A stretch of 26,531 nt of DNA from a virus, in IMG/VR virus record IMGVR_UViG_3300030104_002922, positions 1-26,531 of that record. One strand, 5' to 3'. Below the pieces are notes generated by a model. It saw only the letters and a list, made by a program, of their open reading frames with translations, was not told where the DNA came from and did no database searches. The position numbers and the translations under genes were made by a program. The stretch's first letter is position 1. Every line of letters starts with the position of its first letter. Positions 15,355-22,925 of the stretch are shown one piece after another.

Positions 15355-15790
15355 GGTAAATGCATGGAGTCTAGCAGCATCTATACTAGACGGAACCTTT
15401 GAGGAGGATTATCCAGTTATGGATAAAGATGAAGACTTAGAATGGATTGAAAAATCTGGAGGATATGAATGGACTCCTGGTTCTCCATGGCCACCAGAAG
15501 TTCCAGAAGATTCTACTGATGAATCTCCTGAGTACAAGTACAACGAAGATGAGATTTTAGATAGTATAAAAGAGTATATTGGACAAACATATTCTAAACA
15601 TTACTCTAATAAAATACAAACTTTAGATCTCATTGATTCTGTTGGGGATGCATCAGCATTCTGTCGTAGTAACATACTTAAGTATGCGTCTCGATACGAC
15701 AAAAAAGGAACTGCGAGACTTGACATACAGAAGATAATGCATTATGCTGTATTATTATACCACTTTGAAGGATTAGACAAGGACTCTTAA
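15353..15790 (+). CDS. DUF3310-like small protein
   Basis: 145 residues from the ATG at 15353, chosen because AGGAG (15341-15345) lies 7 bases upstream; a longer reading from TTG at 15326 is unlikely. The N-terminal half is acidic and Pro/Trp rich (GGYEWTPGSPWPPEVPED). The C-terminal half, TLDLIDSVGDASAFCRSNILKYASRYDKKG..DIQKIMHYAVLL, matches the DUF3310/SaV-like pattern (helix, N-x-x-KY..RY..KG, helix) found in many phages. Function unknown. Located just before the clamp gene. A promoter covers its start codon. Confidence 0.78.
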   Translation: MVNAWSLAASILDGTFEEDYPVMDKDEDLEWIEKSGGYEWTPGSPWPPEVPEDSTDESPEYKYNEDEILDSIKEYIGQTYSKHYSNKIQTLDLIDSVGDASAFCRSNILKYASRYDKKGTARLDIQKIMHYAVLLYHFEGLDKDS

Positions 15791-15793
15791 CCA

Positions 15794-16471
15794 ATGGATA
15801 TGAAACTATCTGAAAAAACAATCGATCTGTTAGAAAATTTTTCTTCTATTAACCAATCTATTTTGGTAAAAAAAGGATCTAAACTTCGCACAATATCTGT
15901 GATGAAAAACATCCTAGCAGAAGCAGAAGTTGATGAAAATTTTGAAAAAGACTTTGGGATATATGATCTCCCACAGTTTTTAAATGGTGTCAATCTTATG
16001 AATGACCCAGACATCGATCTTAGGAATGAATCATATATGATTCTTCGTGAAGGTAATACTACTAAAGTAAAATTTGCTTTTGCTGATCCTGATGTCATTA
16101 TTACTCCACCAGAGAAAGGTATAGAATTACCTACTCCTGATGTATCATTCCAGTTGGATAGTATTCAATTGCAGAAGTTGCTCAAGGCATCTTCAATATA
16201 TCAGTTGCCAGATCTTGCTGCTGTTGGTAATGCAAAAAATATTACTCTAACAGTTCGTGACAAGAAGAATGATAACTCTAACGAGTTTGCTCTTGTTGTT
16301 GGTGAGACCGATAGTATATTTGAATTCAATTTTAAGATTGAGAATATCAAGTTGATTCCTGGTTCATATGAAGTACAAATTTCTAGAAAGAACCTTGCTA
16401 AGTTTACCAATAGTAAGTATAATTTAGATTACTTTATAGCGTTAGAACCTGATTCAACTTATGCCGATTGA
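15794..16471 (+). CDS. 45: DNA polymerase sliding clamp gp45
   Basis: Trimeric processivity clamp for gp43, and mobile activator of late transcription with gp55 in T4. 225 residues (T4 228). It matches T4 gp45 as recalled: N-terminal MKLSEKTIDLLENF..IN, IYDLPQFL, LQKLLKASSIYQL, ENIKLIPGSYEVQISRKN, and the C-terminal YFIALEPDSTY. T4 begins at the MKLS methionine, so the true start could be 15800 instead of 15794. The stop overlaps the next gene by 11 bases. Confidence 0.95.
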   Translation: MDMKLSEKTIDLLENFSSINQSILVKKGSKLRTISVMKNILAEAEVDENFEKDFGIYDLPQFLNGVNLMNDPDIDLRNESYMILREGNTTKVKFAFADPDVIITPPEKGIELPTPDVSFQLDSIQLQKLLKASSIYQLPDLAAVGNAKNITLTVRDKKNDNSNEFALVVGETDSIFEFNFKIENIKLIPGSYEVQISRKNLAKFTNSKYNLDYFIALEPDSTYAD

Positions 16472-16991
16472 GTCTTTACCACTCTTTACTGTTTATATCC
16501 ATAAAGTCAATGTGACTGAGTGGAAAAAAGAAGGGAACCGTATACTTTCTATGGTTCCCTTTGATAATATTAAGGCAAAGAATACTCACATTGATTACAC
16601 AGATTACTTTAATAAATCAGCACCACCATATGCTGAAGATTTTTTGAAGATAACACAACCTTATCTAGATGAATTTTTAAAAATTTCTCAATACAAATTT
16701 ACTCATGTAAGTGGTCTGTGGTGTCAAAGATATAAGAGCAGAGACTATCATGTTCCACATGATCATGGCACTGTTGGTTATTCTTGTGTATTCTATGCTA
16801 AAATGAATGCAAAGGTGCATAAAAGCACTTTGTTCTTTTCACCGTTTGCAGCAGAATCTGGTAGTCGTGATACTGGTTCTATTGCAGTTGAAGAAGGTGA
16901 CTTGGTAATCTTCCCAAGTGGTTTGATGCATATGGCACCACCACATGATAGTGACCAAGATCGTATTATTATTTCGTTAAATCTTTTGTAA
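16461..16991 (+). CDS. 2OG-Fe(II) oxygenase-like protein (TIGR02466-like)
   Basis: 176 residues. HVPHDHGTVGYSCVFYA gives H100-x-H102; GDLVIFPSGLMHMAPPH gives H157; R168 lies in DRIIISLNL. The layout parallels the protein at 14707 (HxH, GDxxxFP, H, R), but overall sequence differs. It sits between clamp gene 45 and clamp-loader gene 44, overlapping 45 by 11 bases and meeting 44 with a one-base overlap (TAATG), so it is translated with the replisome. Substrate unknown. A GC-rich hairpin is inside its coding region at 16531-16561. Confidence 0.8.
   Translation: MPIESLPLFTVYIHKVNVTEWKKEGNRILSMVPFDNIKAKNTHIDYTDYFNKSAPPYAEDFLKITQPYLDEFLKISQYKFTHVSGLWCQRYKSRDYHVPHDHGTVGYSCVFYAKMNAKVHKSTLFFSPFAAESGSRDTGSIAVEEGDLVIFPSGLMHMAPPHDSDQDRIIISLNLL
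16531..16562 (+). other. Stable hairpin inside the oxygenase-like gene after gene 45
   Basis: AAGGGAACC (16531-16539) pairs perfectly with GGTTCCCTT (16553-16561); 3 further inner pairs are possible (one G-U). Only three T follow (16560-16562), so termination is uncertain; it could be an RNA-processing or stability element. Confidence 0.5.
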
Positions 16992-17935
16992 TGAGAACTG
17001 AATTTCTATGGGTAGAAAAATATAGACCCAAGACAATAGACGAGTGCATACTTCCTAAAAGTATTAAAGATACTTTCCAGAAGTTTGTAGATAAAGGTGA
17101 GATACCTAATCTATTACTTGCTGGTCCTGCAGGATGTGGTAAGACAACTATTGCAAGAGCACTCTGTGAACAATTGTCATGTGACTATATTATTATCAAT
17201 GGATCTGATGAAGGAAGATTTCTTGATACAGTAAGAAACCAAGCAAAGAATTTTGCATCAACTGTTTCTTTGTCACAAACTAGCACTCATAAAGTAATCA
17301 TTATTGATGAGGCAGATAATACTACTCATGATGTACAGTTACTACTAAGGGCAAACATAGAATCGTTTTATAACAATTGTAGGTTTATCTTTACTTGTAA
17401 CTATAAGAATAAAATTATAGAACCATTGCATTCTAGATGTGCTGTTGTAGAGTTTGGTATTAAAGGTAAAGAGAAACAAAATATTGCAGCATCTTTTTTC
17501 AAAAGACTTAATGAGATCTTAGATAAAGAAAATATCAAATCAGATAAGAAAGTTATTATTGAGTTAATCAACAAACACTTTCCAGACTGGAGAAGAGTCT
17601 TAAATGAATGTCAAAGATATTCAGTTGGTGGTATAATAGACTCAGCAATACTTGCGGAATTTTCAGATGTAAAAGTAAATGATCTCATTAAAAAACTCAA
17701 AGAGAAAGACTTCCCATCGGTTCGGAAATGGACGGTTGCTAATTTGGACAATGATCCTAATCTCCTCTTCCGTCGTATCTACGATGCTTTATACACATCC
17801 CTTGACGGTCCTAGTATTGCTGCTGCTGTTCTTATTATTGCTAAGTATCAATATCAAATGGCGTTTGTAGCAGATCAAGAAATTAACATGCTTGCATGTC
17901 TTACGGAAATTATGGTAGAATGTAAGTTCAAATAA
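16991..17935 (+). CDS. 44: Clamp-loader ATPase subunit gp44
   Basis: Large subunit of the gp44/gp62 clamp loader that opens and loads gp45. 314 residues (T4 319). AAA+ motifs: N-terminal WVEKYRPKTIDECILP, Walker A GPAGCGKT (45-52), DEAD-type Walker B (106-109), SRC motif with the arginine finger (148-150). The C-terminal collar-domain region is present. Partner gene 62 is not adjacent as in T4 but about 3.3 kb downstream (21266). Confidence 0.96.
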   Translation: MRTEFLWVEKYRPKTIDECILPKSIKDTFQKFVDKGEIPNLLLAGPAGCGKTTIARALCEQLSCDYIIINGSDEGRFLDTVRNQAKNFASTVSLSQTSTHKVIIIDEADNTTHDVQLLLRANIESFYNNCRFIFTCNYKNKIIEPLHSRCAVVEFGIKGKEKQNIAASFFKRLNEILDKENIKSDKKVIIELINKHFPDWRRVLNECQRYSVGGIIDSAILAEFSDVKVNDLIKKLKEKDFPSVRKWTVANLDNDPNLLFRRIYDALYTSLDGPSIAAAVLIIAKYQYQMAFVADQEINMLACLTEIMVECKFK

Positions 17936-17940
17936 AAATT

Positions 17941-18144
17941 ATGACTACTAAATCAAACAAATTACGCAACCAAGTTAAGAGTAGATTCTACTATCTATTC
18001 TGGGGTATTGCGACATTCTCTGTAGTAACAGGTCAACTGTATGTTGGATCTGGTTACAGAATATTTGCTAGATCTTTAAATAGAATCTTTGATACTATTG
18101 AGATCCAAGTTACTGAAGATCCATTCTCATACATGAACGACTAA
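17941..18144 (+). CDS. Small single-pass membrane protein
   Basis: 67 residues. A basic N-terminus (KSNKLRNQVKSR) is followed by a hydrophobic segment at about 17-37 (FYYLFWGIATFSVVTGQLYVG), then a positively charged and amphipathic stretch (YRIFARSLNRIF) and an acidic tail. The layout fits an inner-membrane protein with a short C-terminal tail. No family recognised. It lies 5 bases after gene 44 and its stop overlaps the next start (TAATG). Confidence 0.7.
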   Translation: MTTKSNKLRNQVKSRFYYLFWGIATFSVVTGQLYVGSGYRIFARSLNRIFDTIEIQVTEDPFSYMND

Positions 18145-18752
18145 TGCGTATAGTTCCAGTTATGCCTCCTCTATTACCAGAGGAAAAAATTGATAAGACA
18201 AACCATAAAAATTCCGACACTATTTTTAGTGGGGGTTCTTGTGAAAAGGCAGTGGAGATGTATTTGTTAAGAGAGAAAATTAATTTTTCTCAACCTCATG
18301 TAGATCAAGGCATTGACCTTATGGTACATGAAAAAGGATTAGAGAGAGCACAGATTAAAAAGATTGTATATAAAAATAAACTAGATTTAGGAATGAAAAA
18401 GCGTGGTACAATAAAGTATAGGGACACATTTGATGTTAGATTTCAAACCGCAGGAAATGGTGCTAGTCCTAGAACTAAAGAAAATACAGATGTCTTTTAT
18501 CAGGTTTTATTGACTAAGTGGAGGACTCTTATTTTTAAGGTTCCAACAGCAGGGTTAACAACAAATTCTAATGGTACATTTGCAAAAATGAAAAATCCAG
18601 TTTTAGATAGACCTGCTATACAAAGAAGGAGACAAGAAGGAACAGATATTAGATCATGTCTTGTATCAGCACAATACGATCCTGTAATCTTTCAAAAATA
18701 TCCAGAGTTCTTTACACCAAAACCTAATTTATTAGATCTTTTAGAGCAGTAG
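18144..18752 (+). CDS. PD-(D/E)XK nuclease-like protein
   Basis: 202 residues. A candidate nuclease site is visible: E34 in a helix (SCEKAVEMYLL), D58 in GIDLMV, and Q70-x-K72 in AQIKKIVY, the spacing and context of PD-(D/E)XK enzymes of the Q-x-K variety (as in PF11645-type endonucleases). Later blocks DVRFQTAG, TDVFYQVLLTKWRTLIFKVP fit the strand that follows the active site in that group. The Dam-family methyltransferase gene begins 2 bases after its stop, so the two may form a restriction-modification pair. It is not gp62, which is found at 21266. Nuclease activity is inferred from motifs only. Confidence 0.7.
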   Translation: MRIVPVMPPLLPEEKIDKTNHKNSDTIFSGGSCEKAVEMYLLREKINFSQPHVDQGIDLMVHEKGLERAQIKKIVYKNKLDLGMKKRGTIKYRDTFDVRFQTAGNGASPRTKENTDVFYQVLLTKWRTLIFKVPTAGLTTNSNGTFAKMKNPVLDRPAIQRRRQEGTDIRSCLVSAQYDPVIFQKYPEFFTPKPNLLDLLEQ

Positions 18753-18753
18753 T

Positions 18754-19599
18754 ATGAAGCAATTAAAAACTCCTCTTCGTTATCCTGGTGGAAAATCTAG
18801 AGCAGTTAAAAAATTATTTGGTTTTTATCCTTGGAAAAGATCTGATGGTCGTCAACCAATGTATAGAGAGTTTCGTGAACCATTTCTAGGTGGTGGTTCG
18901 TTTGCTTTGGAATGGACTAAAAGATTTCCTAATACTAAAGTATGGGTTAATGATTTGTATGAACCATTAGCAAATTTTTGGATGGAATTGCAGCATGATG
19001 GTCAAGCATTACAGGATCAAGTTTTTAATTTAAAGAAGAAGTATCCTGATAGAGATTCTGCTAGAGAATTATTCACTCAAGCAAAAGATGATATAAACAA
19101 TAAAACATTACCAAATCTACATCGTGCAGCAGCATTTTATGTTACTAATAAATGTAGTTTTTCTGGTCTTACTGAGTCAAGTTCATTTTCTCCACAGGCA
19201 TCAGAATCTAATTTTTCTTATAGAGGAATTGAGAAACTAGCAGACTATGGAAATTTGATTCAGAATTGGAACATAACTAATAGTACATACTCAGATCTAT
19301 TAACTGACGATCCAACAGTCTTTATCTATTCAGATCCTCCTTACGATATTAAAACAAATTTATATGGTAAGAAGGGTGCTATGCATAAAGGATTTGATCA
19401 TGATATATTTGCACAAGATTGTGACAATGCATGTTGTGATCAGATAATATCTTATAACTCATCACAATTAGTTCGTGATCGTTTTATCAATTGGAATGCA
19501 TCTGAATTTGATCACACATATACTATGAGATCTGTAGGTAAATATATGTCAGAACAAATGGATCGCAAAGAGTTAGTCTTAACCAACTATACGATATGA
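18754..19599 (+). CDS. dam: Dam-family N6-adenine DNA methyltransferase (D12 class)
   Basis: 281 residues. D12-class order: LRYPGGKSRAVKK (SAM-binding N-terminus, residues about 8-20), REPFLGGGSFALEW (motif I), and catalytic DPPY at 194-197. Dam-type enzymes methylate adenine in GATC, but the target here cannot be read with certainty. It directly follows the nuclease-like gene and overlaps the carbamoyltransferase by ATGA. It is the second DNA methyltransferase of the window, unrelated in class to the one at 6775. Confidence 0.92.
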   Translation: MKQLKTPLRYPGGKSRAVKKLFGFYPWKRSDGRQPMYREFREPFLGGGSFALEWTKRFPNTKVWVNDLYEPLANFWMELQHDGQALQDQVFNLKKKYPDRDSARELFTQAKDDINNKTLPNLHRAAAFYVTNKCSFSGLTESSSFSPQASESNFSYRGIEKLADYGNLIQNWNITNSTYSDLLTDDPTVFIYSDPPYDIKTNLYGKKGAMHKGFDHDIFAQDCDNACCDQIISYNSSQLVRDRFINWNASEFDHTYTMRSVGKYMSEQMDRKELVLTNYTI

Positions 19600-21275
19600 A
19601 TATTATAGGACTATATGGTACAATTGAAAATCCAGAGGCAATAAGTCATGACTCTGGTGCAACTTTATTTGTAGATGGATATCATATTAGAAGTATAAAT
19701 GAAGAGCGTTTGAGTAGGATAAAAGAGGATGGTAGTTTTCCTTTTAGATCTATTGATTATGTCTTAGGAGATTATTCTAAAGATGATATTGATGTAGTAT
19801 GTTATGTTCCAACATACCCTTGGAATAATCTTTTTAAATATAGTGAAGTTACTACTACAGAGCGTAAAATTTGGTATGATGGAAAAGAAAAAGAAGCAAG
19901 TAAATTACTAAGAGATATATTTCCATGTGCAGATGTTTGGTTTTTATCGCATCATTTATGTCATGCAGCATCTACCGTATTTACTTCTCCATTTAATAGT
20001 GGAAGTTTTTTAACATTAGATGGTTTGGGTAGTGGACTGTGGGATTTTGCTACTGGTAATATTCGTGGAGGAGAAAATAATAGTATAGGATATTTTGATA
20101 AGAGAAAAAAGATTTTTAGATTCTTTCGTATGCCTGGCGATGTTGGTGAGAATTCTTTTGGAGAATTTTATTGTCAATGGTCTAAGATGATATATGAAGG
20201 TAAGTGTAAAGAGATAGGTAAAGATTATGAAGATGATAAGACACCAAAAGAAGGAAAGATAATGGGTCTTGCATCGTATGGAAATGAGGTAGACGCACCC
20301 AAACCATACACACTTGCTAATGATTATGCTAAAGAATTATTTGATATTGAAAAGTATGACTTCGGACATAATGTAGCAAACTTCTATGACTATCGTATGG
20401 TATTTAATTCTATCGAGGGAAGTTTAGAAGATAAGGCATATTATTTGCAAAGATCATTTGAGGATGCTCTGCTTGGATTGATTAAGTCTTTACAAAAAGA
20501 TGGTTACCTAGAAGATAATCATTGTTTTGCAGGTGGATCTTTCCTCAATGTATGTGCTAATAGTTTATTAAAACCATTGTTCAAGAACATGCATATACCA
20601 CCATATACAAATGACTCTGGTATTCATTTCGGAGCAGCAGCATGGGGTGCTTATAAAACTGGAAGTAATCCTCGTATGCCAAAAAATAATATTTCATACC
20701 TTGGAAAATCTTATGAAGATTTTGTTCCTGATGTAGAGAATATGGAATATTATAAAGACTTTGATTTGTTATGTGAGACAGTTGCTTTTGAACTTGAGAA
20801 GAATAAAATTGTAGGATGGTTCCAAGGTAGATCAGAACATGGTCCTCGTGCTCTTGGTAATCGTTCTATTCTCATGAGTGCTGCTCAAGCAGAAAATAAA
20901 GATATCTTGAATAAAAGAATTAAGCATCGTGAGCATTGGAGACCGTATGCTGGTATAATGTTAGAAGAAAGAATAGATGATTATTTTCTTGAGGGTGAAA
21001 TTACACCATACATGTTGAGTTCTCAGCATGCTATAAATGATAGGATCCCTGCTATTGTTCATGAGGATAAAACTTGTAGGATTCAAACTGTTAATAAGAA
21101 ACAAAATCCTAAAATATATCATCTACTATCTAAATTTGAAGATCCTGTTCTTTTAAATACATCATTCAACAAGAGTGGAGAACCTATCATTGAAACTCCA
21201 GAAGATGCTATTAAAGGATTTAAAAATATGGATCTAGATTTTCTTGTCATTGGGAATTACATACTATGGAATTAA
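19596..21275 (+). CDS. NodU/CmcH-family carbamoyltransferase
   Basis: 559 residues, full length. The N-terminal Kae1-like domain starts IGLYG.....HDSGATLF; metal ligands H119 and H123 (HHLCH), D142 (LTLDGLG) and D340 (NDSGIHFG) keep the spacing of TobZ as I recall it. The C-terminal domain has the family signature GWFQGRSEHGPRALGNRSIL and ends with LLNTSFNKSGEPI. These enzymes transfer carbamoyl from carbamoyl phosphate, through carbamoyl-AMP, to a hydroxyl group. Targets can be sugars, antibiotics or hydroxymethylated DNA bases in some phages. The acceptor here is unknown. ATGA overlap with dam and 10-base overlap with gene 62. Confidence 0.92.
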   Translation: MNIIGLYGTIENPEAISHDSGATLFVDGYHIRSINEERLSRIKEDGSFPFRSIDYVLGDYSKDDIDVVCYVPTYPWNNLFKYSEVTTTERKIWYDGKEKEASKLLRDIFPCADVWFLSHHLCHAASTVFTSPFNSGSFLTLDGLGSGLWDFATGNIRGGENNSIGYFDKRKKIFRFFRMPGDVGENSFGEFYCQWSKMIYEGKCKEIGKDYEDDKTPKEGKIMGLASYGNEVDAPKPYTLANDYAKELFDIEKYDFGHNVANFYDYRMVFNSIEGSLEDKAYYLQRSFEDALLGLIKSLQKDGYLEDNHCFAGGSFLNVCANSLLKPLFKNMHIPPYTNDSGIHFGAAAWGAYKTGSNPRMPKNNISYLGKSYEDFVPDVENMEYYKDFDLLCETVAFELEKNKIVGWFQGRSEHGPRALGNRSILMSAAQAENKDILNKRIKHREHWRPYAGIMLEERIDDYFLEGEITPYMLSSQHAINDRIPAIVHEDKTCRIQTVNKKQNPKIYHLLSKFEDPVLLNTSFNKSGEPIIETPEDAIKGFKNMDLDFLVIGNYILWN

Positions 21276-21640
21276 AAGACTGGTTAAATTCAATCAATCT
21301 TAATAAGAAAGATCTTTTTGAAGAAGATCCAGATGCAAAGTATCCTGCATACATTGTAAATCGTTGCTTATCTGGTCACCTTGATTGCATAATGTATGCT
21401 AATGAGATGAATAGATTTCCTAATTTGGATAATGATATGCAATATAATTTTATGTTGAATGGAGTTAGAAAAAGAAAGCGTTTTGCTCCTTGGTTAAAAC
21501 AAGAAAAAATAGATGATTTGGATCTTGTTAAAAAATATTATAAGTACAATACTGAGAAGGCAAAACAAGCACTAAGAATATTAACTCCTGATCAATTAGA
21601 ATACATAAAAAAGAAAATGGATGTAGGTGGAATCAAGTGA
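21266..21640 (+). CDS. 62: Clamp-loader small subunit gp62
   Basis: 124 residues, shorter than T4 gp62 (187). Matches recalled T4 gp62 blocks: HLDCIMYANEMNRF, DMQYNFMLNGVRKRKRFAPWLK (T4 FNYLMAAVPRGKRYGKWAK), then LVKKYYKYNTEKAKQALRILT. T4's longer C-terminal segment is reduced. It joins gp44 to form the loader for gp45. It starts within the carbamoyltransferase gene, and its TGA overlaps the next gene's GTG. Separated from gene 44 by an accessory block. Confidence 0.85.
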   Translation: MELKDWLNSINLNKKDLFEEDPDAKYPAYIVNRCLSGHLDCIMYANEMNRFPNLDNDMQYNFMLNGVRKRKRFAPWLKQEKIDDLDLVKKYYKYNTEKAKQALRILTPDQLEYIKKKMDVGGIK

Positions 21641-22458
21641 AAAAAGTTTTAAGTATTGATATTGATTATTGTTTCCCTGCAGTAGAAGACTGGCCGAATG
21701 AGGATAATGAACTATGGGAAGAGTGGCATCCTTATACAAAGTGGACACAATACTTTAAGAAGTATCCTGATTTGAATGATAAATCTAGGATAATTAATGA
21801 TGAGTGTTTGAATTACATATTAGAAACATATACTAGAGCACTCGGAGCATCTCCTAATGCTACAGTTTCTTTTGGATTTGATCATGATATGATACTTAAA
21901 GATCTTCCTAAAGGAAAGATTGATCTAGTTAACATAGATCATCATGATGACTTTCTAGCAGGAACTTATATTGGTGATGATGAAGAAGAATTTAAAGAGT
22001 TTCTTGCTAGTCATCTAGTAGAATATCATTATGCTCATGCTTATGGTAAAGTTGATGAAGGTAGTTGGGGTGCGTATCTACATTATCAAGGAAGACTCAA
22101 TAGCATGACTTGGATTCGTAATGAAGGAACAAAAGAAGTTGATACTCGTACTCCAGTCAATCAATTTATATGTGAGAATGTTGGTGAACCATGCGAATGG
22201 AAATCTTGTTTTGCTCATGAGTATGATCATGGTGATTATGTTTATGATCATATTTTTGTTTGTCTATCTCCAATGTATTTTCCATTACCTGCTTGGGATA
22301 CCTTTAGTGTATTCCTTGGCATCTATGAAAAACAAAGTGGTAAGGATTGTAAGATAAATGAATGGTGGGATAAGAGATATATCAATAGAATGGCTTATGG
22401 TAAGGCATATGAGGTGGTTCATGCAGGACTTCAAAATGTCAAGAAGTCCCTAAACTAA
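21637..22458 (+). CDS. UPF0489/arginase-like protein
   Basis: 273 residues, GTG start overlapping the gp62 stop (GTGA). Begins VLSIDIDYCFP and contains FGFDHDMIL (79-87) and LVNIDHHDDF (97-106); the DHHDD motif and the His/Asp-rich surroundings are like the metal site of the arginase/deacetylase superfamily and the UPF0489 group. No signal peptide. Enzyme activity and substrate unknown; amidohydrolase chemistry would be the family's expectation. Neighbours gp62 and RegA are core replication genes, so this is an insertion between them. Confidence 0.72.
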   Translation: MKKVLSIDIDYCFPAVEDWPNEDNELWEEWHPYTKWTQYFKKYPDLNDKSRIINDECLNYILETYTRALGASPNATVSFGFDHDMILKDLPKGKIDLVNIDHHDDFLAGTYIGDDEEEFKEFLASHLVEYHYAHAYGKVDEGSWGAYLHYQGRLNSMTWIRNEGTKEVDTRTPVNQFICENVGEPCEWKSCFAHEYDHGDYVYDHIFVCLSPMYFPLPAWDTFSVFLGIYEKQSGKDCKINEWWDKRYINRMAYGKAYEVVHAGLQNVKKSLN

Positions 22459-22461
22459 ATA
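22455..22461 (+). promoter_or_regulatory. Putative late promoter variant (CTAAATA) before regA
   Basis: Same heptamer as at 3288 and 24772. It overlaps the stop codon of the UPF0489-like gene and is 26 bases before the regA ATG. Confidence 0.4.
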
Positions 22462-22487
22462 GAAATACTGAATATTATCTTAGTATA

Positions 22488-22925
22488 ATGAGCGTTGTTG
22501 TTGAACCGACCTATGAATGGTCGCCTGAGTTAATGGTTGAAGTCGCATTGAGTGAACCAGATGACTTCTTAAAAGTACGAGAAACTTTAACACGCATAGG
22601 TGTTGCTTCCCGTAAAGAAAAAAAATTGTACCAGTCGTGTCATATACTACATAAGCAGGGACGATATTATATCGTACATTTCAAAGAATTATTTGCCTTA
22701 GATGGAAAAAGAGCTAACCTTACTATTAACGATGTGCAGCGTAGGAATCGTATTAGTCAGTTGCTTGCTGATTGGGGCTTGATTTCTATCAAAGATTCTG
22801 ATAGAATAGCAGATATTGCTCCTTTAAATCAGATAAAGGTGTTGTCTTATAAAGATAAAGGCAATTGGATACTAGAAACTAAGTACAACATTGGTCGCAA
22901 AACTAAAGAAGAGGAATCGTCATGA
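22488..22925 (+). CDS. regA: Translational repressor RegA
   Basis: RNA-binding repressor that blocks ribosome access on early mRNAs, including its own in T4. 145 residues (T4 122). Strong match to T4 as recalled: DFLKVRETLTRIG, LYQSCHILHKQGRYYIVHFKE, DWGLISI, and ending KYNIG. The N-terminus is about 15 residues longer than in T4; the ATG at 22533 (MVEVALSEPDDF) would give a T4-like start, but neither start has a good ribosome binding site. Stop overlaps the next gene (ATGA). Confidence 0.95.
   Translation: MSVVVEPTYEWSPELMVEVALSEPDDFLKVRETLTRIGVASRKEKKLYQSCHILHKQGRYYIVHFKELFALDGKRANLTINDVQRRNRISQLLADWGLISIKDSDRIADIAPLNQIKVLSYKDKGNWILETKYNIGRKTKEEESS

Noticed and set aside
18144-18752. gp62 at the position after gene 44
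   Set aside because: Location suggested gp62, but the sequence has a nuclease-like motif set and the gp62 blocks are in the protein at 21266.
22484-22489. TATAAT directly at the regA start
   Set aside because: It overlaps the ATG at 22488, so a promoter here could not give an mRNA with that start; it has no suitable -35. Left as chance in AT-rich DNA.
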